In this document: positions 1 through 6,018 of the stretch, one piece after another
How positions within the stretch are numbered: the first letter of the stretch is position 1
Layout of the letters: each line of letters starts with the position of its first letter
NCBI GenBank assembly: GCA_903853285.1
Contig: CAINTF010000154.1
Location: 1-8,047 of the forward strand
Source: an uncultured Acidimicrobium sp.
GTDB lineage: Bacteria > Actinomycetota > Acidimicrobiia > Acidimicrobiales > Ilumatobacteraceae
DNA length: 8,047 bases
Direction: 5' to 3'
Notes under the pieces: generated by a model
Database searches by the model: none
The model's input: only the letters and a program-made list of their open reading frames with translations
What the model was told of the DNA's origin: nothing
Position numbers and translations under genes: made by a program

Positions 1-239
1 CATGAAGAAGCGGTACAAGAAGCAGATGCTACCCACGGGCCTTGTGGTACGCGCGTTGCAAGCTCCGGCCAAGCCTTCACCTTGAGCATGCCGTTGCCGT
101 GCACGCGTTGTTGTTATCATGTGCTCGCGCATGGCGTACGGCCCAACTGCGCGCTAGATTGCGGCCTTCTGACATCTTCTTGTGGGTTTGAGGTGAATCA
201 TGCACGAGGAAATGCATTTGATGTAATTGAATTACCGGT
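1..239. other. Upstream stretch with no convincing gene
   Basis: No coding region here can be supported. On the + strand, frame 1 is open from the window edge to 285, but its translation is Cys/His-rich, matches no family I recognise and runs 46 nt into the sigma factor gene. Frame 2 stops at 83-85 (first residues MKKRYKKQML) and frame 3 is open from 6 to 189-191. Any of these could be the 3' end of a gene that starts before the window. The minus-strand reading frames I followed gave no recognisable protein. The last 40 nt hold a small purine-rich site (GAGGA, 206-210) followed by very short ATG-initiated frames ending in TAA at 224-226. No tRNA-like or terminator-like structure was seen. Confidence 0.4.
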
Positions 240-941
240 ATGGCCGTCGCTCGCGAATGGTTGCTGGTTCACTACGCATCATTGATCAAATTCGTTGCGG
301 GTCGTTTGGCGGCAGGTTTGCCAAAACGAGTTGACACTGGTGACCTCATCTCGGCTGGAGTTTTTGGGTTGATGAATGCCATTGATCGGTATGACCCAAT
401 GCAAGGTGCAAAGTTTGAGACGTACGCGATACCGCGCATCAGGGGTGCAATTCTTGACAGCCTTCGCGCGCTCGATTGGGTCCCACGATCAGTACGGTCT
501 CATTCGCGTTCAATTCAAGATGTAATCTCGCAACTTGAGCATGAGCTGCAACGGTCACCAAGCGACGAAGAGATTATGACCAAGCTGCAGATCACTGAAG
601 CTGAGTACCACAAGAGGCTTACTGATATTGCTGCTGGTTCGGTTGGACCACTCGATCACATCGTTTCCGAAAACACTTCTCCATCTACACATACAGACAC
701 ATACAAAGCAACGGCACCCGATGCGGTAGTCGAGGCAGACGAATTGCGCAAAGTGATGCGCCAGGAAATCAAAAAATTACCCGAGCGGGAGCGCACTGTG
801 TTGGTGTTGTATTACGACGAAAATTTGACGTTGTCGGAAATTGGCGACGTGCTCGGCGTGACTGAAAGCCGCGTTTCGCAGATTCACACCAAAGCGGTGT
901 TGCAATTGCGTTCACGGCTGCACGCAGCCGAACTTGACTAG
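240..941 (+). CDS. whiG: RNA polymerase sigma factor, FliA/WhiG family
   Basis: This is an alternative sigma factor of the sigma-70 group-3 FliA/WhiG type, which directs RNA polymerase to its own promoter set. In the 233-residue product, region 2 spans about residues 11-82 and includes HYASLIKFVAGR and the family block KFETYAIPRIRGAILDSLRA (59-77), followed by LDWVPRSVR. Region 3 is about 87-140. A variable linker (about 141-165) precedes region 4 (175-228), with LPERERTVLVLYY and a helix-turn-helix around LTLSEIGDVLGVTESRVSQI. WhiG controls sporulation in Streptomyces and FliA controls flagellar genes elsewhere; no target genes are in this window, so the regulon is unknown. ATG 240 is the only ordinary start, because an in-frame TGA lies at 228-230. 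The protein therefore lacks the roughly 15-20 residues that family members usually carry before this point. No Shine-Dalgarno is visible; ACCGGT directly precedes the ATG. The gene overlaps the next by 8 nt. The family call is firm; WhiG rather than FliA rests on the neighbourhood. Confidence 0.93.
   Translation: MAVAREWLLVHYASLIKFVAGRLAAGLPKRVDTGDLISAGVFGLMNAIDRYDPMQGAKFETYAIPRIRGAILDSLRALDWVPRSVRSHSRSIQDVISQLEHELQRSPSDEEIMTKLQITEAEYHKRLTDIAAGSVGPLDHIVSENTSPSTHTDTYKATAPDAVVEADELRKVMRQEIKKLPERERTVLVLYYDENLTLSEIGDVLGVTESRVSQIHTKAVLQLRSRLHAAELD
915..930 (+). promoter_or_regulatory. Hairpin at the whiG/M23 junction
   Basis: CGGCTGC (915-921) and GCAGCCG (924-930) are perfect inverted repeats. 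In RNA this gives a six-pair stem with a CACG loop. It lies in the last whiG codons, three bases before the TTG start of the next gene. There is no U-run, so it is not an intrinsic terminator. It could influence initiation at the downstream start, but it could also be a chance result of the Arg-Leu-His-Ala-Ala codons. Confidence 0.4.
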
Positions 942-1434
942 CGCAGGACGCGTTTTCACATCTCTGCTGATTGGAATAGCGCTTGCTTTGTGCGGGGTGT
1001 CAATCAGCTCTGCCACTTGCTCTGATTTCGGCACGCCGATCAACCTGCCAGTCAACTTGCCAGTCATCGATCAATTTCGCGCACCAGCATGTAGTTGGTG
1101 CGCCGGAAATCGGGGTATCGAATACCGAACAGTTCCCGGTTCTGATGTATCGGCTACCGCAAACGGCATTGCGACATTTGTTGGAAGCGTGGCAGGCACC
1201 AACTATGTGGTGATAAAGACAACAAAAACGAATAACAACCTGCTGGTAACTCACGGGCGCTTGCGCTCAGTATCGGTCAAATCTGGCGCTGTAATTGCCG
1301 CTGGTCAGACCATCGGCACAGCAGGAGAGTCCCTCTATATAGGTGTCAGGGTAAATGGCCAATACACCGACCCTCAGGAATGCGCAAGCCTCGAATCGAC
1401 TGGCAAGCCTCGCGCCATTCTCGTTGCAGGCTGA
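934..1434 (+). CDS. Secreted degenerate M23/LytM-domain protein
   Basis: The 166-residue product has a hydrophobic signal sequence (about residues 7-27, probable cleavage near SSA-TC) and one domain with the LytM/M23 beta-sheet fold. Fold landmarks are [20 protein letters not shown] (59-78), [30 protein letters not shown] (106-125), TIGTAG and LYIGVRV. Active M23 peptidases use an H...D pair in the first block and an HxH motif in the last. Here the first block has N59 and E63, and the last has S133-L134-Y135, so the zinc ligands appear lost. It is probably a non-catalytic envelope protein acting outside the membrane, as in the NlpD/EnvC type. Cys53 and Cys56 (ACSWC) could form a disulfide. 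The start is inferred as TTG 934, because there is no in-frame ATG; it overlaps the whiG stop, suggesting translational coupling. An M23-domain gene next to whiG and before rpsB recurs in Actinobacteria, from memory. Fold confidence is good; the inactivity is inference. Confidence 0.82.
   Translation: MTSAGRVFTSLLIGIALALCGVSISSATCSDFGTPINLPVNLPVIDQFRAPACSWCAGNRGIEYRTVPGSDVSATANGIATFVGSVAGTNYVVIKTTKTNNNLLVTHGRLRSVSVKSGAVIAAGQTIGTAGESLYIGVRVNGQYTDPQECASLESTGKPRAILVAG
1041..1064 (+). repeat. 12-nt tandem duplication in the M23-like gene
   Basis: CAACCTGCCAGT (1041-1052) is followed directly by CAACTTGCCAGT (1053-1064), differing at one base. It encodes the doubled tetrapeptide NLPV-NLPV between the signal peptide and the LytM domain. 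It looks like a small in-frame slippage duplication that lengthens the linker. Confidence 0.7.
1384..1412 (+). repeat. Direct repeat GCAAGCCTCG x2
   Basis: GCAAGCCTCG occurs at 1384-1393 and 1403-1412, with repeat starts 19 bp apart. Both copies lie in the last codons of the M23-like gene, 12 bp and more upstream of the proposed rpsB -35 element. The position would suit an activator site, but the repeat is short and may be chance. Confidence 0.35.
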
Positions 1435-1451
1435 GACCCGCCCGATACACT
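1424..1451 (+). promoter_or_regulatory. Candidate promoter for the rpsB operon
   Basis: TTGCAG (1424-1429) and TACACT (1446-1451) are separated by 16 bp. The -10 fits the actinobacterial TAnnnT form (4 of 6 to TATAAT); the -35 matches only TTG. Transcription would begin near 1458 and give a leader of about 90 nt. Support comes from position: the only sizeable gap between whiG and the window end lies here, before highly expressed ribosomal genes. No mapped start is available. Confidence 0.4.
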
Positions 1452-1473
1452 TCGTCTTTCAATATTCACGTCA

Positions 1474-1483
1474 TTCACGTGAA
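1474..1483. repeat. 10-bp palindrome TTCACGTGAA with flanking ATTCACGT copies
   Basis: TTCACGTGAA (1474-1483) is a perfect palindrome. ATTCACGT appears at 1464-1471 and again at 1473-1480, and TTCACG recurs at 1515-1520. The right half belongs to stem A of the rpsB leader, so the symmetry may partly reflect RNA structure. It might also be a protein-binding site just downstream of the proposed transcription start. Confidence 0.45.
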
Positions 1484-1533
1484 CCCCATCCTGTGGTCGT
1501 CAAAAGCGCAGGGGTTCACGAATCAACCACAGG
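1478..1533 (+). promoter_or_regulatory. Predicted pseudoknot in the rpsB mRNA leader
   Basis: Two perfect inverted repeats interleave. Stem A is CGTGAACCCC (1478-1487) with GGGGTTCACG (1511-1520), 10 pairs. Stem B is CCTGTGGT (1490-1497) with ACCACAGG (1526-1533), 8 pairs, plus a possible U1489-G1534 wobble. The order A-B-A'-B' is that of an H-type pseudoknot with linkers of 2, 13 and 5 nt. B' ends next to the GGAGG ribosome-binding site (1534-1538), so closing stem B could restrict initiation. In E. coli, ribosomal protein S2 represses rpsB-tsf through the rpsB 5' leader; the analogous role here is inference. The pairing is seen directly; the fold and ligand are not shown. Confidence 0.62.
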
Positions 1534-1538
1534 GGAGG
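1534..1538 (+). promoter_or_regulatory. Shine-Dalgarno of rpsB
   Basis: GGAGG lies within the purine run AGGGGAGGAGAG, 8 nt before ATG 1547. It is one of the strongest ribosome-binding sites in the window. It fixes the S2 start, since the reading frame remains open upstream to an unused earlier ATG at 1355. It directly abuts the 3' strand of stem B of the leader. Confidence 0.88.
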
Positions 1539-1546
1539 AGAGAATC

Positions 1547-2410
1547 ATGGCCATTATCAGCATGCGTCAAATGCTTGAGGCAGGAGTCCATTTCGGACAC
1601 CAAACCCATCGTTGGAACCCACGAATGAAGCGGTTCATTTTCGGAGAGCGCAACGGCATTTACATCATCGACCTTGAGCAGACGCTCGATCGCGTTGATA
1701 CCGCTTACAAATATGTTCGCGACATGGTTGCAAACGGCGGAACGATTTTGTTTATCGGCACCAAGAAGCAAGCACAAGATCCAATCAAGTTCTTCTCGGA
1801 GAAGTGCGGAATGTCGCACGTCAATGAGCGTTGGTTGGGCGGCATGCTCACCAACTTCGACACCATCTCTAAGCGTGTCAACAAAATGCAAGAGTACGAG
1901 CGCATGGGAACTTCTGGTGAGTTTGAAGTGATGCCAAAGAAGGAAGCACTGTTGATCAGTCGCGAGCTCGAGAAGTTGCAAAAAAACTTGTCAGGTATTC
2001 GTTCGATGAGCAAGTTGCCAACTGCTGTGTTCATCATTGACACCGTCAAAGAGCACATTGCTGTAACCGAGGCAAACAAACTTGGTATTCCTGTCATCGC
2101 CATTGTTGACACCAACGTCAACCCAGACCTCGTTCAATTTCCAATCCCAGGTAACGACGATGCAATTCGTGCCAACGAATTGATGTCACGCATGATCTGC
2201 GAAGCAGTAATTGAAGGTCAGTTCATTGCAGAAAAGACATCTGGCCGCGCAAGTGCTGCAGCTGCATCCGCAGCACCAGTAACACGCACAGCCGAAGAAC
2301 AAGCAGCATTTGATGCATCGCAAGAAGCAGCACGTGCAGCAGCAACAGCAGCTCAGGCCGAGCGCGATGCACGTGTTGCATCTGCTGGCGAGACGAAGTC
2401 GGAAGGCTGA
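1547..2410 (+). CDS. rpsB: 30S ribosomal protein S2
   Basis: S2 binds 16S rRNA late in 30S assembly and helps recruit S1 where S1 is present. The 287-residue product opens with the family-typical N-terminus [20 protein letters not shown], followed by [11 protein letters not shown]. It also carries [41 protein letters not shown] and the C-terminal block [20 protein letters not shown]. The core ends near residue 230. A tail of about 55 residues rich in Ala, Glu and Arg follows, probably helical; such tails occur in actinobacterial S2. The start at 1547 is set by the strong GGAGG site and by homology; an upstream in-frame ATG would add 64 non-homologous residues. tsf follows after 5 nt, the usual rpsB-tsf pair. 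Regulation is likely through the structured leader. Confidence 0.98.
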   Translation: MAIISMRQMLEAGVHFGHQTHRWNPRMKRFIFGERNGIYIIDLEQTLDRVDTAYKYVRDMVANGGTILFIGTKKQAQDPIKFFSEKCGMSHVNERWLGGMLTNFDTISKRVNKMQEYERMGTSGEFEVMPKKEALLISRELEKLQKNLSGIRSMSKLPTAVFIIDTVKEHIAVTEANKLGIPVIAIVDTNVNPDLVQFPIPGNDDAIRANELMSRMICEAVIEGQFIAEKTSGRASAAAASAAPVTRTAEEQAAFDASQEAARAAATAAQAERDARVASAGETKSEG

Positions 2411-2415
2411 TCTCG

Positions 2416-3204
2416 ATGTCGTTTACTGCAAAAGATGTGCAGGCCTTGCGTCAAGCAAGCGGCGCAGGAATGATGGACTGCAAGAAGGCCCTCGAAACAA
2501 ACAACGGCGACATGGAAGCTTCCAAGTTGTGGTTGCGCGAGAAAGGTCTTGCTGCAAGTGCAAAGCGTGATGATCGCGAAAGTGCACAAGGTCTTGTTGC
2601 GCTATTGATCAAAGGCAATATTGGAGCAATTGTCAAACTCAAGTGTGAAACAGACTTCGTTGCGAGCAGCGAACATTTCATTGCTGAAGCTGACGTCTTG
2701 GTCAACTTGGTGGCAGATAAGGGTGTTGAGGCAGTGAACGAGCGTTCGGCACAATTCGATGACCTCAAAATTTTGCTCAAGGAAAAAATCGAAATTGGCG
2801 ATGTAGTGCGCTTTGAAGCAGCGGCTGGAAACCTTTTGGATTCGTACATGCACATGCAAGGCGGACGCTGCGTAAATGGCGTGCTCGTCGAGATGAGCGG
2901 AGCCACCCAGGAATTGGCTCATGACATCGCAGTACACATTGCTTTTGCCCGACCAAAATACATGGCCAAGAGTGACGTTCCTCAAGAGGTCATTGACGCT
3001 GAGCGCGCGACTCTTGAAGTAGTGACTCGCAACGAGGGCAAGCCTGAAGCCGCCATTGGCAAGATTGTTGATGGCCGGGTACAAGGTTTTTTCAAGGACA
3101 TCGCATTGCTCGAGCAGCCATATGCCAAGGACGATAAGCAGTCCGTAGCGCAGATCATTGGCAAATCGACGATCGTTCGTTACTCACAGGTGGAAATCGG
3201 CTAA
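2416..3204 (+). CDS. tsf: Elongation factor Ts
   Basis: EF-Ts is the cytoplasmic guanine-nucleotide exchange factor that releases GDP from EF-Tu. The 262-residue protein has the N-terminal UBA-like domain with LRQASGAGMMDCKKAL, close to the EF-Ts signature but with Ser where Thr is usual. It carries the TDFV motif at 79-82; Asp80 and Phe81 are the residues that intrude into EF-Tu in the E. coli complex. The motif is followed by ASSEHF rather than the common ARNEEF. The core then reads LKEKIEIGDVVRFE, QGGRCVNGVLVEMSG, LAHDIAVHIAFARPKY and RNEGKPEAAIGKIVDGRVQG, with the C-terminal LLEQPYAKDDKQSVAQIIG. Length is normal for the family. GGAAGG at 2401-2406, inside the end of rpsB, is a good ribosome-binding site 9 nt before the ATG, so translation is likely coupled to rpsB. 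Confidence 0.98.
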   Translation: MSFTAKDVQALRQASGAGMMDCKKALETNNGDMEASKLWLREKGLAASAKRDDRESAQGLVALLIKGNIGAIVKLKCETDFVASSEHFIAEADVLVNLVADKGVEAVNERSAQFDDLKILLKEKIEIGDVVRFEAAAGNLLDSYMHMQGGRCVNGVLVEMSGATQELAHDIAVHIAFARPKYMAKSDVPQEVIDAERATLEVVTRNEGKPEAAIGKIVDGRVQGFFKDIALLEQPYAKDDKQSVAQIIGKSTIVRYSQVEIG

Positions 3205-3219
3205 AACTAATACCTAGAT

Positions 3220-3957
3220 ATGGCATCCAAACCAACTTCAACTCCGCGATGGAATCGCATCGTTCTTAAGTTGTCTGGTGAGGCATTGGCAGAATCAACA
3301 GGTTTCGGATTAGACAACGATGTTCTGCATCAAGTTGCAACTGAACTGTATGAGGCGCGTCAAGAATTTGGTGTCGACATCGCGGTCGTTGTTGGCGGTG
3401 GAAACTTTTGGCGAGGTGTCAAAGGTGCAGGTCAGGGTATGGACCAGGCGCAAGCCGACTACATGGGAATGATTGCAACGGTGATGAATGCACTCGCGTT
3501 TCAAGATGCGCTCGAAAGAGTCGGACAGTCATCGCGAGTGATGTCCGCTGTTGAAATGCCAAAAGTGGCAGAGCCCTATATTCGTCGTCGGGCAGAGCGC
3601 CACCTTGAAAAAGGACGCGTTGTTATTTTGGCTGGCGGAACCGGTAACCCATTTTTTACAACCGACACTGCTGCTGCGCTGCGTGCAGCGGAAATTTCTG
3701 CGCAAGCAATTCTCAAAGGCACGCACTCTGGGGTTGATGGCGTGTACACCGCAGACCCAAAGCTTGATCCAACGGCAACAAAGTATTCGCACATCTCTTA
3801 CTTGGACGTGATCAACAAGGGTCTCAAAGTGATGGATTCGACGGCGATTACCTTCTGTCGTGACAACAATTTGCCGATCGTGGTTTTCAACCTGTTAGAG
3901 CGTGGAAACGTCAAGTCCATACTCAGAGGTGAGGAAATAGGTACGCTGGTCGGGTGA
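3220..3957 (+). CDS. pyrH: UMP kinase (uridylate kinase)
   Basis: This bacterial UMP kinase of the amino-acid-kinase fold phosphorylates UMP to UDP with ATP, in the cytoplasm and usually as a hexamer, feeding pyrimidine nucleotides to RNA, DNA and cell-wall precursors. The 245-residue protein has the nucleotide-binding KLSGEAL (17-23), GGGNFWRG (59-66), the segment [33 protein letters not shown] (140-152), [10 protein letters not shown] (171-180) and the C-terminal [20 protein letters not shown]. All expected blocks are present and the length is standard. The start is firm, because a TAA lies in frame at 3208-3210. The leader before the ATG (3205-3219) is A/T-rich with no Shine-Dalgarno; the nearest purine run, AGGTGG, is about 26 nt away, so initiation may depend on coupling to tsf. 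The stop overlaps the frr start (GTGA). Confidence 0.98.
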   Translation: MASKPTSTPRWNRIVLKLSGEALAESTGFGLDNDVLHQVATELYEARQEFGVDIAVVVGGGNFWRGVKGAGQGMDQAQADYMGMIATVMNALAFQDALERVGQSSRVMSAVEMPKVAEPYIRRRAERHLEKGRVVILAGGTGNPFFTTDTAAALRAAEISAQAILKGTHSGVDGVYTADPKLDPTATKYSHISYLDVINKGLKVMDSTAITFCRDNNLPIVVFNLLERGNVKSILRGEEIGTLVG

Positions 3958-4511
3958 TTGAAGAAACGTTGCTTGAGGCCATGGACGGTATGGCCAAGGC
4001 TCTTGAGCATGTCCAGTCCCAGTTTTTAGGTGTTCGCACGGGTCGCGCAACTTCCAACTTGGTGGAAAAGATCGCCGTTGAGTACTACGGCGCAACTGTT
4101 CCGATGGTGCAACTCGCTTCTTTTCAGGTTCCAGATGCCCGAACCTTGGTGATCAAGCCCCACGATCGTGGCTCCATCGCCGCGATTGAGAAGGCGATTC
4201 AGTCAAGTGATCTTGGTGTCACGCCCGGCAATGACGGCGTAGTTGTTCGTTTAAGTTTTCCAATGCTCACCGAAGAACGTCGCAAGGAATATGTGAAAGT
4301 TGTTAAGAACATGGCAGAAGACGGACGTATTGCGCTGCGCAACGTTCGTCGTGATGCGCGAAAGGCTCTGGAAACAGCCGAAAAAGCTGGAGATATTTCA
4401 AAAGATGATCTAGAGCGAGCAGAAAAAGAGTTAGAAAAACTTACGCATGACAACGTTGAATCAATCGACAAAGCATTTAGCCGCAAGGAAATAGAACTAC
4501 TCGAAGTGTAG
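3954..4511 (+). CDS. frr: Ribosome recycling factor
   Basis: RRF acts with EF-G to split post-termination ribosomes into subunits, in the cytoplasm. The 185-residue product has the standard family length. It begins [10 protein letters not shown], has RTGRAT (28-33), [69 protein letters not shown] and [10 protein letters not shown] (130-139). The two long helices of the three-helix bundle and the inserted beta domain are all present. It starts at GTG 3954, overlapping the pyrH stop by 4 nt (GTGA), and the first residues IEE fit the family, so the GTG start is credible. A purine-rich GAGGTGAGG sits about 20 nt upstream, too far for a normal ribosome-binding site; translation is probably by re-initiation after pyrH. 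The pyrH-frr pairing is conserved in many bacteria. Confidence 0.98.
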   Translation: MIEETLLEAMDGMAKALEHVQSQFLGVRTGRATSNLVEKIAVEYYGATVPMVQLASFQVPDARTLVIKPHDRGSIAAIEKAIQSSDLGVTPGNDGVVVRLSFPMLTEERRKEYVKVVKNMAEDGRIALRNVRRDARKALETAEKAGDISKDDLERAEKELEKLTHDNVESIDKAFSRKEIELLEV

Positions 4512-4515
4512 GGAG
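4510..4515 (+). promoter_or_regulatory. Shine-Dalgarno of cdsA
   Basis: AGGGAG overlaps the frr stop codon (TAG, 4509-4511) and lies 7 nt before ATG 4523. It supports this ATG as the cdsA start, and therefore supports the reality of the long hydrophilic N-terminus encoded before the first membrane segment. Confidence 0.8.
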
Positions 4516-4522
4516 ACAGCTG

Positions 4523-5989
4523 ATGAGCAATGACAACAGAGGCAATTTTTCCGATGATGACACCAACGGTGTCGACCGAACAGTTGATCCGACGATTGAC
4601 TTTGGTGATGAGTTCGGAGTGATCAAATTTGCTGAGACGGATGACAGTGGTCCTGCACTTGCTTTTGGCACAAATGACACTGAACAACTTCCACACTGGA
4701 CCGAGCCTCCGACCGGCGAAGTACCCCGTTTTAGGAAAAACGATGCGCAACCAACTCGACGAATAGTTATTGGTTCAAATGACGAAAGCGAAAGCGACAA
4801 CACCGACGTCTGGTCTGCATATAACGAGCCAGACCCGAGCGCACCAGCCGCGACTCGTCGTCAGTCGTTTGAAACGACTACGCCACCTCCAGTGAGTTCA
4901 CCTCGTCGTGAAGGTCGCATTGTGATCGGAACAGATCCAACAGATGAGCGCCGTCGACCAGTTGCACGTGATGCATCCGGTGCGCAATCTCGACCAGTTT
5001 CTCGACCTGCTTCACGGGGCGGATCGCGCAGTGGTTCGTCTGCGGCTTCAACTGGGTCATCTTCTCGCGGAACACAAGTGACTCGCGCGCAACGTCCGTC
5101 TTCTGGCTCGGCCACCGGGTCAATGTCGCGCGGCAGAAGTAGTGTCGGCGGCGGAAGAGACTTGCCAACCGCAACTGCGGTAGGCGCATTACTCGCTGCA
5201 GTATTTATTGCATCTTTGATGTGGAGGCCGGCAGCGGTGATGTTGTTAATCGCAGCGCTTATTGGTGTCGCAGCTTTCGAATTCTTCACTCAAGCAAACG
5301 TGAGCGGCTACCGACCTTCAACGGTCATTGGTGTTGTTGGATGTGTTGCAGCGCCACTCTGCGCGTATTGGATTGGCGATGCGGCACTCCCGCTTGTGCT
5401 CGTGTTTGGGTTTATCGCGGCAGTCATTGTTTTCGTAGGAAGTGACGGAATTGAGTCTGGTCCTGTGCCAAACACGGCAATCATGATGCTTGCAATTCTG
5501 TGGATCGGTCTGATGAGTTCATTTGCAGCACTGATTCTTCGTTTCTCCTCTGCAAATGGTCCAGCGTTCGTGCATGTTGGCACCGACACGTTGTTCATCG
5601 TCGTCATTGGAGTGATTGCAAATGATATTGCCGCGTACTTCGCTGGTACGGCTATGGGTCGAACACCCTTGCGTGACTGGATTAGTCCTGCGAAATCAAT
5701 TGAGGGCTTGATTGGTGGAACCATTGGAACATTTTTGGCAGTTGTGTTGGTTGGAATGCAGAGCACAACATGGAACAGTTTCGGAGATTGGTTCTTGCTC
5801 GCCTTAGTGATTTCGGTCATGGCGCCACTCGGTGATCTTGCCGAGTCGATGTTTAAGCGCAACCTCAACATCAAGGATTTTGGCACTGTATTACGAGGCC
5901 ATGGGGGAGTTCTGGACCGTTTTGACAGTCTGCTGTTTGTCTTACCAGCTGCTTATTACCTCACTCTTGTCATCCAACCTTGGGGCTGA
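4523..5989 (+). CDS. cdsA: Phosphatidate cytidylyltransferase with long disordered N-terminus
   Basis: This integral membrane enzyme makes CDP-diacylglycerol from CTP and phosphatidic acid, the branch point for bacterial phospholipids. The product has 488 residues. The catalytic membrane part starts near 213 and is about 275 residues, the usual whole-enzyme size. It has several hydrophobic segments, the motif ANDIAAYFAGTAMG (366-379), SPAKSIEG (388-395) and the CdsA signature SMFKRNLNIKD...GHGGVLDRFD (442-468). One signature position, normally Pro or Gly before GHGG, is Arg458. Residues 1-212 are hydrophilic: acidic at first, then Pro/Ser/Arg-rich, with no visible fold. They contain the short segment LPHWTEPPTGEVPRF (56-70) and RIVIG twice (80-84, 132-136). 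The start is supported by AGGGAG 7 nt upstream. It lies 11 nt after frr in the same apparent operon. The core assignment is firm; the role of the tail is unknown. Confidence 0.96.
   Translation: MSNDNRGNFSDDDTNGVDRTVDPTIDFGDEFGVIKFAETDDSGPALAFGTNDTEQLPHWTEPPTGEVPRFRKNDAQPTRRIVIGSNDESESDNTDVWSAYNEPDPSAPAATRRQSFETTTPPPVSSPRREGRIVIGTDPTDERRRPVARDASGAQSRPVSRPASRGGSRSGSSAASTGSSSRGTQVTRAQRPSSGSATGSMSRGRSSVGGGRDLPTATAVGALLAAVFIASLMWRPAAVMLLIAALIGVAAFEFFTQANVSGYRPSTVIGVVGCVAAPLCAYWIGDAALPLVLVFGFIAAVIVFVGSDGIESGPVPNTAIMMLAILWIGLMSSFAALILRFSSANGPAFVHVGTDTLFIVVIGVIANDIAAYFAGTAMGRTPLRDWISPAKSIEGLIGGTIGTFLAVVLVGMQSTTWNSFGDWFLLALVISVMAPLGDLAESMFKRNLNIKDFGTVLRGHGGVLDRFDSLLFVLPAAYYLTLVIQPWG
4760..4930 (+). 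repeat. Duplicated RIVIG motif region in the cdsA N-terminus
   Basis: The encoded protein has RRIVIGSND at residues 79-87 and GRIVIGTDP at 131-139. The nucleotides coding RIVIG are at 4760-4774 and 4916-4930. They differ at several synonymous positions, so this is a repeat kept at protein level rather than a fresh DNA duplication. The residues between are low-complexity. The motif has the look of a short binding peptide in a disordered tail; no function is known to me. Confidence 0.6.
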
Positions 5990-6018
5990 TTTACCCATTT
6001 CGCTGACAGACTAAAGAG

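Noticed and set aside
1..285. Frame-1 open stretch as a gene, or as the end of a XerC-type recombinase
   Set aside because: The piece AVQEADATH resembles the ATHPRA ending of tyrosine recombinases, but the next codons do not continue it. A frame change would be needed, and the rest is Cys/His-rich without family features and overlaps the sigma factor.
915..930. Intrinsic terminator after whiG
   Set aside because: The hairpin has no following U-run and the next gene begins at once.
1478..1533. Transcription attenuator or terminator before rpsB
   Set aside because: No U-run follows either stem; the interleaved pairing next to the ribosome-binding site fits translational control better.
1355..1546. 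Longer rpsB start at ATG 1355
   Set aside because: It would overlap the M23-like gene and add 64 residues unlike S2; the strong GGAGG site and conserved [13 protein letters not shown] start are at 1547.
4861..5289. Minus-strand open frame opposite the cdsA N-terminus
   Set aside because: It mirrors the biased Ser/Arg/Pro codons of the sense gene, has no recognisable domain, and cdsA is well supported on the + strand.
5990..6018. Promoter or terminator between cdsA and dxr
   Set aside because: The 29-nt gap has no inverted repeat and no -10/-35 pair I could defend.
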